DNA from: an uncultured Lachnospiraceae bacterium
GTDB lineage: Bacteria > Bacillota > Clostridia > Lachnospirales > Lachnospiraceae
Direction of reading: 5' to 3'
Assembly: GCA_902777355.1 (NCBI GenBank)
Contig: CACYTU010000023.1
Location: forward strand, 1 to 39,401
Length of the DNA stretch: 39,401 bases
Shown here one piece after another: positions 6,255 to 15,123 of this stretch (position 1 is its first letter; each line of letters starts with the position of its first letter). Position numbers and translations under genes: made by a program. The notes beneath the pieces are model-generated. The model searched no databases, was not told where the DNA came from, and was given only the letters and a program-made list of their open reading frames with translations.

Positions 6255-8492
6255 TTATGCCTCTGCTTCTCCGTCAGATTCTTCCCCGGGGGGAACAGCT
6301 CCCATGATCGTCGTGATCTTTTCCGGAGGAGCTGCTTTAGCCTCGGCCTCTTTTTCGGCCTTGGTCTTGCGGGTCCGCTTTTTAGGGGCGGGCTTGTCGG
6401 CGTCAGCTCCCTTTGCAGCCGCTTCGGCTTCCTTTTCAGCCTTGGTCTTGCGGGTCCGTTTTTTGGGGGCGGGCTTGTCGGCATCAGCTCCCTTTGCAGC
6501 CGCTTCGGCTTCCTTTTCAGCCTTGGTCTTGCGGGTCCGTTTTTTGGGGGCAGGCTTCTCAGCTTTCGCAGGTGCTGCTTCCTTTTCATCGGAGGACAGC
6601 TTCTCGTTCAGGGTAGGCGCATGTCTTTTGACCATGGGCTTGTTAAATGTAGTCATCAGCCATGCGAAGCCGTAAGGGGGAAGCTCGACGGCCTTGGCGG
6701 CGCGGGGCTCTTCTGTGATCAGGTCGAAATAATCCTCTCTCTCATTTACCCATGCAGTCTGAACACTGTCGCTGAAGTTGAAGAAGGAAAGGAGTTTCTC
6801 ACCGTTGTAGTAGCGGCCGATTGCCAGGATGTGGTCGTTGTAGGGCTCGATGATCCAGGTGTCAGCCTCGTTGTCGAAGACCTCATACTCGGAGCGGATG
6901 GTCTCGAGTGTGCGAAGAGCGGTGAAGAGCCTGCCCTCACGGGTCGATGTATCATGGCGTTTTTTGGCTGCTTCCCAGTCAAAATCTCCGCGGTGCAGAT
7001 AGCGGCTGTCATCCCACTTAAGTTCGTTCTCGTGATAGGTGTAGTCGTTTTTCTGACCGATCTCGTCGCCGCTGTAGAGGACCGGAATTCCGCTCTGGGT
7101 GAAGAGGAAGGCATGGAGCATGATGTCAAGGGTAATGCCCTTGTCCAGCTTATCCTGGTCTCCCTCGTACTCGGCTGCTTCGATTCCGCAGAGGGAAGCG
7201 GTCGTTCCGCACAGACGGGCATCGCCCAGGCGGGGATCGTCATTGTAGAGCTCGCCGCGGGCATCGCTGTTGTAGCCCTTGCCGGTCAGATAATCGTTGA
7301 GATATTTCTTATGAGCGACCTCTTCCATGCCGAACTGCTTGAGGAAATTATAGTCAAGTCCCCAGCCGATATCGTCGTGACAGCGGAGGTAGTTCAGGAA
7401 GGTGTAATCGTGCGGAAGCTCGAAAACCGCCTCCATCTGGTGGCGGAGCAGGCGCACGTCATGGGTCGCGACGGTGTGCCAGGTGCTGGCCATGGTCGTG
7501 ACATTATAGAGCATGTGGCACTCAGGCTTCTCGATAGTTCCGAAATAAGGAACGACCTTGGAGGGCTCCATGACGACTTCGCCCAGAAGCAGGGTGCCGG
7601 GGCATACGACTTCAGATGCCATGCGCATCAGGCGGACAAGTGTGTGGACCTGGGGAAGGTTGCGGCAGTCAGTGCCGAGCTCTTTCCAGATGTAGGGAGT
7701 CGCATCCAGGCGGATGATGTCGACACCGTGATTGCACAGGTTGAGCATGTCTGCGGTCATGTCATTGAAGACGACCGGATTGGCATAGTTCAGATCCCAC
7801 TGATAGGGATAGAAGGTGGTCATGACGACCTTGCCGGCCTCTTCGCACCAGGAAAAGTTTCCGGGAGCGGTCTGCGGGAAGACCTGAGGGACTGTTTTTT
7901 CAAATTCATTGGGAATAGTCCAGTCATCGTAGAAGAAATATCTGTCCTGATATTCCTTTTCGCCGGCGCGGGCGCGCTTTGCCCACTCGTGGTCTTCGCT
8001 GGTGTGGTTCATGACGAAGTCCAGGCAGAGGCACATGCCCTGGCTGTGGCATTCATTGCCGAGGGCGGCGAGGTCTTCCATGGTGCCCAGTTCAGGCTGC
8101 ACCTTGCGGAAATCAGCTACTGCGTATCCTCCGTCACTGCGTCCTGCGGGGCTCTCCAGCAGGGGCATCAGGTGCAGATAATTCAGTCCGCACTCTTTCA
8201 GGTAGTCCAGGTGGTCCTTTACACCCTTCAGCGTTCCCGCGAAGCAGTTGGTGTACATGAGCATGCCCAGCATCTCATTGCCCTTATACCACTCCGGCAC
8301 TTTCTCTCTGGCCTGATCCCACTCTTTCAGAATCGGGCTTCTCTGCGAATAATACTCGTAGAGCATATCGCAGAAATACTCAAAGGCCTGCTGATCATTG
8401 TGATAAAGCTCGGCGTACAGCCATTTGAGCTCATCATAATGTTTTGCCAGGCGCTCAGAAAACTCGGGTTCCCAGTTTTTTCCCTCAAACAT
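6255..8492 (-). CDS. GH13 amylosucrase-like alpha-glucanotransferase/hydrolase with a histone-H1-like tail
   Basis: 745 residues. Residues about 1-640 are a GH13 enzyme of the amylosucrase type: HHTH-like MNHTSEDHEWAKRA, nucleophile IIRLDATPYIWKELG (Asp263), acid/base LLLGEVVMEP (Glu305) and third acid LRCHDDIGWG (Asp373). HDDIGW and IWK..GT.C.NLPQ.H are typical of amylosucrase (GH13_4), which splits sucrose and builds alpha-glucan; sucrose hydrolase or phosphorylase activity is possible. No signal peptide, so cytoplasmic. After residue 640 comes a Lys/Ala/Glu tail of about 100 residues with a 27-residue unit repeated three times. The start has AGGA upstream. The enzyme needs free sucrose, whereas the PTS delivers phosphorylated sugar, so another entry route or substrate is implied. 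Confidence 0.85.
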   Translation of the reverse strand: MFEGKNWEPEFSERLAKHYDELKWLYAELYHNDQQAFEYFCDMLYEYYSQRSPILKEWDQAREKVPEWYKGNEMLGMLMYTNCFAGTLKGVKDHLDYLKECGLNYLHLMPLLESPAGRSDGGYAVADFRKVQPELGTMEDLAALGNECHSQGMCLCLDFVMNHTSEDHEWAKRARAGEKEYQDRYFFYDDWTIPNEFEKTVPQVFPQTAPGNFSWCEEAGKVVMTTFYPYQWDLNYANPVVFNDMTADMLNLCNHGVDIIRLDATPYIWKELGTDCRNLPQVHTLVRLMRMASEVVCPGTLLLGEVVMEPSKVVPYFGTIEKPECHMLYNVTTMASTWHTVATHDVRLLRHQMEAVFELPHDYTFLNYLRCHDDIGWGLDYNFLKQFGMEEVAHKKYLNDYLTGKGYNSDARGELYNDDPRLGDARLCGTTASLCGIEAAEYEGDQDKLDKGITLDIMLHAFLFTQSGIPVLYSGDEIGQKNDYTYHENELKWDDSRYLHRGDFDWEAAKKRHDTSTREGRLFTALRTLETIRSEYEVFDNEADTWIIEPYNDHILAIGRYYNGEKLLSFFNFSDSVQTAWVNEREDYFDLITEEPRAAKAVELPPYGFAWLMTTFNKPMVKRHAPTLNEKLSSDEKEAAPAKAEKPAPKKRTRKTKAEKEAEAAAKGADADKPAPKKRTRKTKAEKEAEAAAKGADADKPAPKKRTRKTKAEKEAEAKAAPPEKITTIMGAVPPGEESDGEAEA
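6340..6582. repeat. 81-bp in-frame tandem repeat, 3 copies
   Basis: Near-identical 81-bp units (6340-6420, 6421-6501, 6502-6582) encode a 27-residue unit with the core KPAPKKRTRKTKAEKEAEA. Lys/Ala/Pro-rich composition resembles histone H1 or bacterial Hc1/AlgP tails. Confidence 0.9.
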
Positions 8493-8560
8493 AGTCAGTT
8501 TCCTCGCCTCCTCTCATCTTTGTGGATACAGCCGCGGTGCACAAAGCATACCGGTTCAGA

Positions 8561-8675
8561 CAATCTGAAAATCCAGGCAATCTGAAAATTCAGGCAATCC
8601 GAAAATCCAGGCAATCTGAAAATTCAGGCAATCTGAAAATTCAGGCAATCTGAAAATTCAGGCAATCTGAAAAAG
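8561..8675. repeat. 17-bp tandem repeat, 6.8 units
   Basis: Unit CAATCTGAAAATTCAGG, six full copies from 8561 to 8662 plus a partial one. Only two positions vary (T/C). Each unit holds CTGAAAATTCAG, a near-palindrome. It lies directly upstream of the amylosucrase-like gene (start 8492), so it forms or borders its promoter/leader. Confidence 0.95.
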
Positions 8676-8690
8676 AATTTTCCGAAATAC

Positions 8691-8830
8691 TCCTGAAAGC
8701 GTTTACGGTAAATCTTTCGCAAGGCTCTCCTGAAAGCTTTTACGGAAGATCTTACGCAAGACTCTCCTGAAAGCTTTTTTCGGAAGATCTTACGCAAGAC
8801 TCTTCTGAAAGCTCTTTTCGGAAGGCTTCT
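8691..8830. repeat. 37-bp tandem repeat, about 3.7 units
   Basis: Unit core TCCTGAAAGC-TTTTACGGAAGATCTTACGCAAGACTC begins at 8691, 8728, 8765 and 8803 (periods 37, 37, 38). It follows the 17-bp array with a 15-bp gap. Together they fill much of a 560-bp gene-free interval (8493-9052). Confidence 0.9.
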
Positions 8831-8984
8831 GCATCGGGCCGGCTCCAACAATCCTGCTCCAACTGTGCTGTGATCTGTCATTGAATTCCGCCGTCTTGTA
8901 ATCGTTTTCACAGCTATTTAATATTATAAAAAATTTATAAACTCCATTCAATTCGCAAAGCCATGAAGTTGCGTTCATTTTTTT

Positions 8985-9026
8985 GTGCAAAATGCACAAA
9001 TCCGCCCGTGTGTTACGGGCGGATTT
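8985..9026 (-). terminator. Terminator after the neopullulanase-like gene
   Basis: Perfect 12-bp stem AAATCCGCCCGT/ACGGGCGGATTT with a 5-nt loop about 27 bp past the stop. On the minus strand a second small hairpin (TGTGCA-TTT-TGCACA) and AAAAAAA follow. Confidence 0.8.
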
Positions 9027-9052
9027 GGACGAAATACCGTTGTTCAGTTCTC

Positions 9053-12000
9053 TTATTCTTCGGTGACAGAGCTCCATCTGAGGAGAAAACCCGACTCAGG
9101 CGGAAGCGTAATGCGCATAATCCCTTCGCGAACGGAAATGACAGGAGGCAGATAATCTGTCTCCGACTCTGACACAGTGCCCTCGCGGCCACTGTCCCTG
9201 TTCTCTTTTGCCGTATCTGCCGCATCGGATGTAAAGCCCGGGGCTGCGGAATGGGCGGGGTCGGCAGAAAATCCCACCGCCATGTCACGGTCCCTGTTCC
9301 CATCAGCCGCATAGCCTGCATCGGCTGTAAAGCCTGCATCGGCTGCAAAGGTCTCATCGGCTGCAAAGGTCTCATCGGCGGTAAAGCCTGCAGCTGCGGA
9401 ATGGGCAGGGCCGGAAAATGCGGTGCCGGCGTAGAATCCCTCCGCTGCGGACCGGCTGGAGTCCGAATCCATCTGAGGACCGTCCGGCTGTGCTCCGCCA
9501 TCTCTCGTCCCTCCCTGTCCGGGGAAGCTTATCTGAGTATTATTCCAGGCTCTCTTCTGAACCTCTTTATGAGCATTCTTTGAATGGTCCCGGCGTCTGC
9601 CGAGGAGCTCCCGGAGAGGATACTTTGCAAAATCATTATTGAGTGCGTAAATTTCCGCACCTAAGGGCGCTGCCGCTCCGGCGGAATCTTCTCCCGGCAC
9701 AGAAGCAGCCCGGGCAGATGCTTTTCCACTTTCATCTGTGCCCGCAGTGTCTGCTTTTTCACCTGCAGCAGAGTCTGTGGCGGATGCCTCTGCATCTGCG
9801 GCTGTTTCCGCGGTGTCTGTTTTTTCACCTGCAGCGGAGTCGGCGGCGGATGCCTCTGCATCTGCGGTTGTTTCCGCGGTTACAGTGACTGTTTTCTCAG
9901 CAGTTGTACCTGCTGCTGCAGAAGCTGTTTTCTCAGCAGTTGTACCTGCTGCTGCAGAAGCTGTTTTCCCAGCGGTTGTACCTGCTGCAGGTTCCGCTGC
10001 TGTTGTGCCTGCTGCCGCGAGGTCTGCTTCTGCTGACAAATCTGCCGATGCGGATGTATCTGACATGGCATGTTCTGCCGCCGCAGGCGCAGCTGCCGCA
10101 GGGGATTCTGCCGCAGCTGATTCTGCCGCAGCTGATGAATTGTCTGCCCCGGATCCGGGTGCCTTGCGCTTTTTCCTGCGCTTTTTCCCGGATTCCTCCC
10201 TGGCGGGTCTCTCCAGGAATACGCTGTCGGCACAGCGGGCGCGGCAGAATCCGCGACCCGTCGCGAAAAGACATACGAGATTGGCCTCGGTGGGCACGCC
10301 CGCGTAGGACACGTTGGTTTCGTAATGAATCTTGATATGGTTGATGTTCAGCAGGATGATGTTTGTCTCTCTGCGTCCGTCTTTCTTAATCGTTCTAGCA
10401 TAGGCCAGGACGCCGTCTTCGTCTGAAAGCCGCATGATCGAGCCCCTGCGGAGGGCAGCGCTGTTTTTTCGGAAAGCGGCTAGAGCCTTGTGGCATCTGA
10501 TCAGACCGTGGTTCTCGCGCCCCCATGGATAGGTCCTGCGGTTATCGGGATCTGTAAATCCTCCAAGTCCCGCCTCGTCCCCATAATAAATGGTGGGCGC
10601 GCCCGTCCAGGTCATCTGCAGCAGAACCGCCTGACGCATGATCTCCATGCTCACATCTTCCATGGCTGCCGCCGGTCCCAGGTCCTCCGACCTGCCGATC
10701 ACGCGGTTGGTGCGGGTCAGAAAACGGGAGTGGTCATGGTTGGACAACTCATTCATGCTGATCTGGAGAGTCGATGCCGGCAGGGCCTCCTGGCCTGTGC
10801 CCAGGACTGTTCTCCAGAAGACTTCCGGATCCCCGTAGCGCTCTTCATTTCTGGCATCGCTGTGCTTCTCCATGCCGGTGAGGAAGAACGTCACGGGTTC
10901 CATAAAGAACTCATAGTTCATGATGGTGTCCCATTCGTCCCCCTGAAGCCATTTCCAGGAATCCATATAGTTTTCTGCTATGATAATAGCCTCGGGATTG
11001 GCCTCCTTGACCGCTTTGCGGAAACGCTTCCAGAATTCATGGTTAAAGCTCTGGGAGTAACTGAGATCAGACGCGACGTCCAGACGCCATCCGTCCGCAC
11101 AGTAAGGCGGCGAGACCCATTTGCGGGCAATGTCGAGAATGTACTCGCAGAGGTTCTCGGACTTTTCATAATCGAGTTTCGGCAAAGTCCCGAAATCCCA
11201 CCAGGAATCATAGCTGTCGTTGGAAGGCCAGTCATCGTGACTGAACCGGAAATAATCCACGTAAGGGGACTTCTTTGAAGATCTGGCCCCCTTCGTTTCA
11301 CCCGGCATTTTTTCATAGATCTTTTCGGAATCCATCCAGCGGTGGAATGAACCGCAGTGGTTGAACACGCCGTCAAGGATTACCCGGATTCCTCTCTTGT
11401 GGGCTTTGCGGACCAGCTTGGCAAACAGCTTGTCGCTGGCCTCCAGGTTGGCGGGATTGGTCACGCGCTCCAGATAACGTTCCGCCCTGGCGTTGGGGAA
11501 ACGGGGCCTGAATCCTGCAATCCCGTTCTGACGACCGGGTTCAGGGCTCCAGTTTTTTATGTCCTTCACGATCTTCCCGAAATGGGGATCAATGTGTTCG
11601 TAGTCCTGCGTGTCGTATTTGTGGCTGGAAGGCGACAGAAAAATCGGATTCAGGTAGATCGCCTCAACCCCCAGGTCCTGCAGATAATCCAGCTTTTCCA
11701 TGACCCCCTTGAGGTCTCCGCCGTAGAACTCGCAGTAGCTGATGGATGAGGGAGGCTGATTCCAGTCGTTCATTTTTACAACCGGACGCCCCATATAATA
11801 ATATTCCCCGTCAACAACATCGTTGGATTTGTCTCCATTGAAAAAGCGGTCCACAAAAATCTGGTACATGACAGCCCCGGCTGCCCATTCGGGCGGATGA
11901 AATCCCGGCACCACGTGCCACCAGTCCCCCGGGCGGATGGTATTGCGGATTCCGCGGCGGGTGTAGCGATATTTTTTCCCTCCCGCGATGAACATAAAAT

Positions 12001-12256
12001 AATATCGGAGCGGACTTTCCGACACTTCAAGCCTGACACTGTAGTAATCAAAAAGCTCATCCGATTCCGAAAGATGCATGCGCAGATGGGAACCGTACGC
12101 GACGAGAAAGCAGACCTCCACTTCGTTTTTTCCCGTCCGCAGGCGAATCGTCACCTTATCATGAAGATCCGGCTGGGCGGGAATGAGATATTCCTCTGTC
12201 GTATCACTGAAAAGGGCTCTTAAATCCGGCTCAAAGCCTGTTCTTTGATCACTCAT
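9053..12256 (-). CDS. GH13 neopullulanase/cyclomaltodextrinase-like glycosidase with a large low-complexity insert
   Basis: 1067 residues against roughly 580-600 for the family. Residues 1-120 look like the CBM34-type N-domain of cyclomaltodextrinase, maltogenic amylase and neopullulanase. The barrel has VILDGVFNHCG, nucleophile DGWRLDVASD (Asp393), acid/base IIIAENYMDSW (Glu428) and NELSNHDHSRF (Asp508). It should hydrolyse cyclodextrins, pullulan or maltodextrins in the cytoplasm; no signal peptide is seen. The C-terminal beta domain starts near residue 615, is broken near 685 by about 335 residues of Ala/Thr/Glu/Asp-rich repeats, and resumes with VISVREGIMRITLPPESG to the end. The Shine-Dalgarno is weak. 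The frame is intact throughout, so this is an insertion, not a broken gene. Confidence 0.88.
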   Translation of the reverse strand: MSDQRTGFEPDLRALFSDTTEEYLIPAQPDLHDKVTIRLRTGKNEVEVCFLVAYGSHLRMHLSESDELFDYYSVRLEVSESPLRYYFMFIAGGKKYRYTRRGIRNTIRPGDWWHVVPGFHPPEWAAGAVMYQIFVDRFFNGDKSNDVVDGEYYYMGRPVVKMNDWNQPPSSISYCEFYGGDLKGVMEKLDYLQDLGVEAIYLNPIFLSPSSHKYDTQDYEHIDPHFGKIVKDIKNWSPEPGRQNGIAGFRPRFPNARAERYLERVTNPANLEASDKLFAKLVRKAHKRGIRVILDGVFNHCGSFHRWMDSEKIYEKMPGETKGARSSKKSPYVDYFRFSHDDWPSNDSYDSWWDFGTLPKLDYEKSENLCEYILDIARKWVSPPYCADGWRLDVASDLSYSQSFNHEFWKRFRKAVKEANPEAIIIAENYMDSWKWLQGDEWDTIMNYEFFMEPVTFFLTGMEKHSDARNEERYGDPEVFWRTVLGTGQEALPASTLQISMNELSNHDHSRFLTRTNRVIGRSEDLGPAAAMEDVSMEIMRQAVLLQMTWTGAPTIYYGDEAGLGGFTDPDNRRTYPWGRENHGLIRCHKALAAFRKNSAALRRGSIMRLSDEDGVLAYARTIKKDGRRETNIILLNINHIKIHYETNVSYAGVPTEANLVCLFATGRGFCRARCADSVFLERPAREESGKKRRKKRKAPGSGADNSSAAAESAAAESPAAAAPAAAEHAMSDTSASADLSAEADLAAAGTTAAEPAAGTTAGKTASAAAGTTAEKTASAAAGTTAEKTVTVTAETTADAEASAADSAAGEKTDTAETAADAEASATDSAAGEKADTAGTDESGKASARAASVPGEDSAGAAAPLGAEIYALNNDFAKYPLRELLGRRRDHSKNAHKEVQKRAWNNTQISFPGQGGTRDGGAQPDGPQMDSDSSRSAAEGFYAGTAFSGPAHSAAAGFTADETFAADETFAADAGFTADAGYAADGNRDRDMAVGFSADPAHSAAPGFTSDAADTAKENRDSGREGTVSESETDYLPPVISVREGIMRITLPPESGFLLRWSSVTEE
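9180..10200. repeat. Low-complexity repeat insert inside the GH13 C-domain
   Basis: Encodes, in order, a basic KKRRKKRKAP patch, Ala-rich stretches, repeated AAGTTAEKTAS-type units (about 9865-10010), two copies of a DAEAS.DSAAGEK unit (about 9750-9870), a more normal segment and finally FTADETFAADAGFTAD-type units (about 9290-9400). Several units are nearly identical at DNA level, for example GCTGCAAAGGTCTCATCG in tandem around 9340-9380. Confidence 0.85.
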
Positions 12257-12561
12257 ATCTGTATTTTTATATAGATGCTCCGGTAACAGGTCCGGATCTG
12301 ACTCCGGATGCCGTTTCGGGCATTACTCCAATAATCATTCCGGACATAGCTCCGGGTATAATACCGGATGCTGCTGTCTGCATTAGTCCCGGTATAAAAG
12401 AACCGGGCTGCATCAGAAGCAGAGGTGTCAAATGGATCAAAAATCTTAAAAGGTTCGAAAGGACCAAAAGTCTTAACAAAGTCAAATGGACCAAAAGACT
12501 AAACGGATCAAAAGTACCAATAGCCTTAAAAGGTTCGAAAGGGCCAGAAGATTCAGGAGGA
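12257..12561. repeat. Repeat-filled spacer between ftsH and the GH13 gene
   Basis: No supported gene; a 121-codon frame here is made of repeats. CTTAAAAGGTTCGAAAGG-(A/G)-CCA occurs at 12445-12470 and 12525-12550 (80 bp apart), with TCAAATGGA(T/C)CAAAA between. The 12280-12400 part holds loosely repeated TCCGGAT/CCGGTAT motifs. I see no clear terminator for ftsH or promoter for the GH13 gene. Confidence 0.7.
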
Positions 12562-14424
12562 TCAGACTGTCGAGGGATCAGGTGAAATCTGCTCAGCAGG
12601 TTCTGTGTGGAACAGTCTGTCAAACTCTTCACCTGTGATCTTCTCTTTTTCCATCAGCAGATCCGCACAGCTGTACAGAACATCCTTATGGTCGGAAATA
12701 ATCTTTTTGGCCTTTGCGTAGCAGTCTTCGATAATGGCGCGGACTTCCTTGTCGATCTCTCCCGCCACGTATTCACTGTTTCGTTTCTCGTGGCCGATGT
12801 CATAGCCCAGGAAGACGTCTTCGCCTCCCTGCTCATAGTTGATCGTGCCGATCGCGGAAGACATTCCGTAGCGCGTGACCATCTGCCTGGCGATATTGGT
12901 CGCTTGTTTGATATCCTGTGAAGCGCCGGTTGTAATGTCGTCAAGAACCAGTTCCTCGGCAATGCGCCCGCCCAGGCTGACCATGATTTCCTGCAGCATG
13001 CGTCCCCTGGTATAGTACATCTGATCCCTGTCCGGGAGCGGCATGGTATAGCCGCCTGCTCCGTTGCCGGTGGGTATGACAGAGATGGTGTAGACATCCC
13101 CGACATCGGGCAGCTCGTGGAAGAGAATCGCATGTCCGGTCTCGTGGAATGCCGTGATACGCTTTTCCTTCTCGGAGATGACATGGCTCTTTTTCTCCGT
13201 GCCGATTCCGATCTTGATGAAAGCGTTTTTAATATCCGCCTGTGTGATGTAGGGCTTGTTGGCCTTGGCTGCCGCGATTGCAGCCTCGTTGAGCAGGTTC
13301 TCCAGATCTGCTCCGGAAAATCCGGCCGTCGTGCGGGCAATCTCCTCCAGATCCACGTCATCTCCCAGAGGCTTGTTGGCCGCGTGTACCTTGAGGATCT
13401 CCTCACGGCCCTTGATGTCGGGTCTGCCCACCGAGACCTTGCGGTCAAAACGACCGGGTCTGAGGATAGCGGGATCCAGGACATCGACCCGGTTGGTGGC
13501 CGCCATCACGATGATCCCTTCGTTGACACCGAAGCCATCCATCTCGACCAGCAGCTGGTTCAGGGTCTGCTCGCGCTCGTCATGCGAGCCGCCCAGGCCG
13601 GTGCCCCTGCGCCTTGCGACGGCATCGATCTCATCGATAAAAACGATGCAGGGTGAGTTCTTTTTCGCGTCCTCAAACATATCGCGGACACGGGAGGCGC
13701 CGACACCGACGAACATCTCGACGAAGTCGGAACCCGAAATGCTGAAAAAGGGCACTTTGGCCTCTCCTGCAACGGCCCTTGCCAGGAGTGTCTTACCTGT
13801 GCCGGGCGCACCCTCCAGAAGGACGCCCTTGGGGATGCGCGCGCCGACCTTTGTATACTTGGCCGGATTCTTCAGGAAGTCGATGATCTCCACCAGATCG
13901 TCTTTTTCCTCATCCAGGCCGGCGACCTGCTTGAATGTCACGTTTTCTCCGGTAGAGAGCCTGGCCTTGCTTTTGCCGAAATTCATCATCTTGGAATTTC
14001 CGCCGCCCATGCTCTGACCGGTTATCATGTAAAAGAAGAAGAAGCAGATTCCCATGACCAGCAGCATAGGAAGGATGACGGTCATGAAAGTCCCTTCTGA
14101 CGGGACATCACGGACGACCGTGACAGCGCCGCTCTCCCTTGCCATTTCCTCTAATACCGAGATTTCCGTGGCATATAGTACTTCCTTGTCTCCATCACTG
14201 CGTGTGACTGTGGCATATCCGGTCGCATTGTCCCGGTTTGGTGTGATCTCAACCTGTGTGATCCTGTTCTCTCTCAGATCCTGCGCGTACTTTTCCATCG
14301 TGTAGACGTCTTCGCCCGATGAAAAGGTGTTTCTCAGGAAAGGAGAAAAGAACATAAAAATCAATACTGCCATGACAACCAGCCCAAAGAAATTGCTGTT
14401 GCCTCTCGTCGGTTTGTTATTCAA
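12562..14424 (-). CDS. ftsH: ATP-dependent zinc metalloprotease FtsH
   Basis: 620 residues, normal length. It degrades misfolded membrane proteins and short-lived regulators as a membrane-bound hexamer. Two transmembrane segments (about 11-28 and 113-134) flank an extracytoplasmic domain. The AAA module has Walker A GAPGTGKT (205-212), Walker B VFIDEID (261-267) and the second region of homology [20 protein letters not shown]. The zinc site is HETGH (427-431). Translation starts at TTG with AGGAG six bases upstream; no ATG alternative keeps the first membrane segment. It lies 46 bp after hpt and probably shares its promoter, the usual Firmicute order tilS-hpt-ftsH. Confidence 0.97.
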   Translation of the reverse strand: MNNKPTRGNSNFFGLVVMAVLIFMFFSPFLRNTFSSGEDVYTMEKYAQDLRENRITQVEITPNRDNATGYATVTRSDGDKEVLYATEISVLEEMARESGAVTVVRDVPSEGTFMTVILPMLLVMGICFFFFYMITGQSMGGGNSKMMNFGKSKARLSTGENVTFKQVAGLDEEKDDLVEIIDFLKNPAKYTKVGARIPKGVLLEGAPGTGKTLLARAVAGEAKVPFFSISGSDFVEMFVGVGASRVRDMFEDAKKNSPCIVFIDEIDAVARRRGTGLGGSHDEREQTLNQLLVEMDGFGVNEGIIVMAATNRVDVLDPAILRPGRFDRKVSVGRPDIKGREEILKVHAANKPLGDDVDLEEIARTTAGFSGADLENLLNEAAIAAAKANKPYITQADIKNAFIKIGIGTEKKSHVISEKEKRITAFHETGHAILFHELPDVGDVYTISVIPTGNGAGGYTMPLPDRDQMYYTRGRMLQEIMVSLGGRIAEELVLDDITTGASQDIKQATNIARQMVTRYGMSSAIGTINYEQGGEDVFLGYDIGHEKRNSEYVAGEIDKEVRAIIEDCYAKAKKIISDHKDVLYSCADLLMEKEKITGEEFDRLFHTEPAEQISPDPSTV

Positions 14425-14470
14425 ATTCGTCTCCTAATATTCTCTGTCAGTCTCCAAAACCGTCATCAGT

Positions 14471-15013
14471 TTAATTCCCGGATTCAGAACCCTTGATAAC
14501 ACCGATGAAGGGAAGATTGCGGTATCTCTGGTCATAGTCCATGCCCCATCCGACCACAAATTTGTCCTCAACCTCGAAGCCCCTGTAGTCGACTTCAAGG
14601 CTGATCTCGGGATCGCGGCGGGAAGGCTTGTCCAGCAGTGTGCATGTGCGCACAGAAGCTGCTCCGCGGGTGTTGAACAGTTCGTACAGGAAGCTCAGGG
14701 TCCTGCCGGAATCAATGATATCCTCGACGATAATGACATCCTTGTCGGTGAGCGGTTCCTCAAGGTCCTTGATAATGCGCACGATTCCGCTGGAAACGGT
14801 TCCGCTTCCGTAGCTTGAGACCGACATAAAGTCAAACGTCACCGGAAGCTCGATACGTTTTGCCAGTTCACACATAAAAAACACTGCGCCTCTGAGAACA
14901 CACACAAGATGAAGGTTCTTGCCTTTATATTCCTCCGTGATCTGCCTTCCCAGTTCGCAGATTCTGGCATTTACCTGTTCCTCGCTGATCATAACTTCAA
15001 TATTGTCCGGCAT
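14471..15013 (-). CDS. hpt: Hypoxanthine phosphoribosyltransferase
   Basis: 180 residues, normal length. It salvages hypoxanthine and guanine to IMP and GMP using PRPP. The PRPP-binding motif is DVIIVEDIIDSGRTLSFL (residues about 92-109), and the C-terminal base-contact region contains DKFVVGWGMDYDQRYRNLP. The ATG has GGGGG four bases upstream. Own promoter at 15075-15103; followed by ftsH. Confidence 0.97.
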   Translation of the reverse strand: MPDNIEVMISEEQVNARICELGRQITEEYKGKNLHLVCVLRGAVFFMCELAKRIELPVTFDFMSVSSYGSGTVSSGIVRIIKDLEEPLTDKDVIIVEDIIDSGRTLSFLYELFNTRGAASVRTCTLLDKPSRRDPEISLEVDYRGFEVEDKFVVGWGMDYDQRYRNLPFIGVIKGSESGN

Positions 15014-15074
15014 AATACCCCCTGTTCTTAATCCTGGTCACATCTTTTCACTGTCAGTGATTCCTTATTTTTTT

Positions 15075-15103
15075 ATTATAGTAGTTTAGAGCGTTCGTGT
15101 CCG
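15075..15103 (-). promoter_or_regulatory. hpt-ftsH promoter
   Basis: On the minus strand CGGACA, 17-bp spacer, TATAAT, about 60 bp before the hpt start. The -35 matches TTGACA at four of six positions. Confidence 0.65.
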
Positions 15104-15123
15104 CTCCTGTTCGTTCCCGCTCT

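Noticed and set aside
6621-8585. Plus-strand frame of 654 codons over the amylosucrase-like gene
   Set aside because: Antisense to a gene with intact GH13 motifs; no independent evidence.
8561-8830. CRISPR array
   Set aside because: Units are directly adjacent with no unique spacers, and no cas genes are present.
6255-12256. Frameshift or gene fusion as the cause of the long GH13 proteins
   Set aside because: The frame is continuous, and in the second enzyme the family C-domain resumes after the insert, so insertion explains the length better.
12267-12632. Minus-strand frame of 121 codons after ftsH
   Set aside because: Overlaps the end of ftsH and then reads only through spacer repeats; no start signal.
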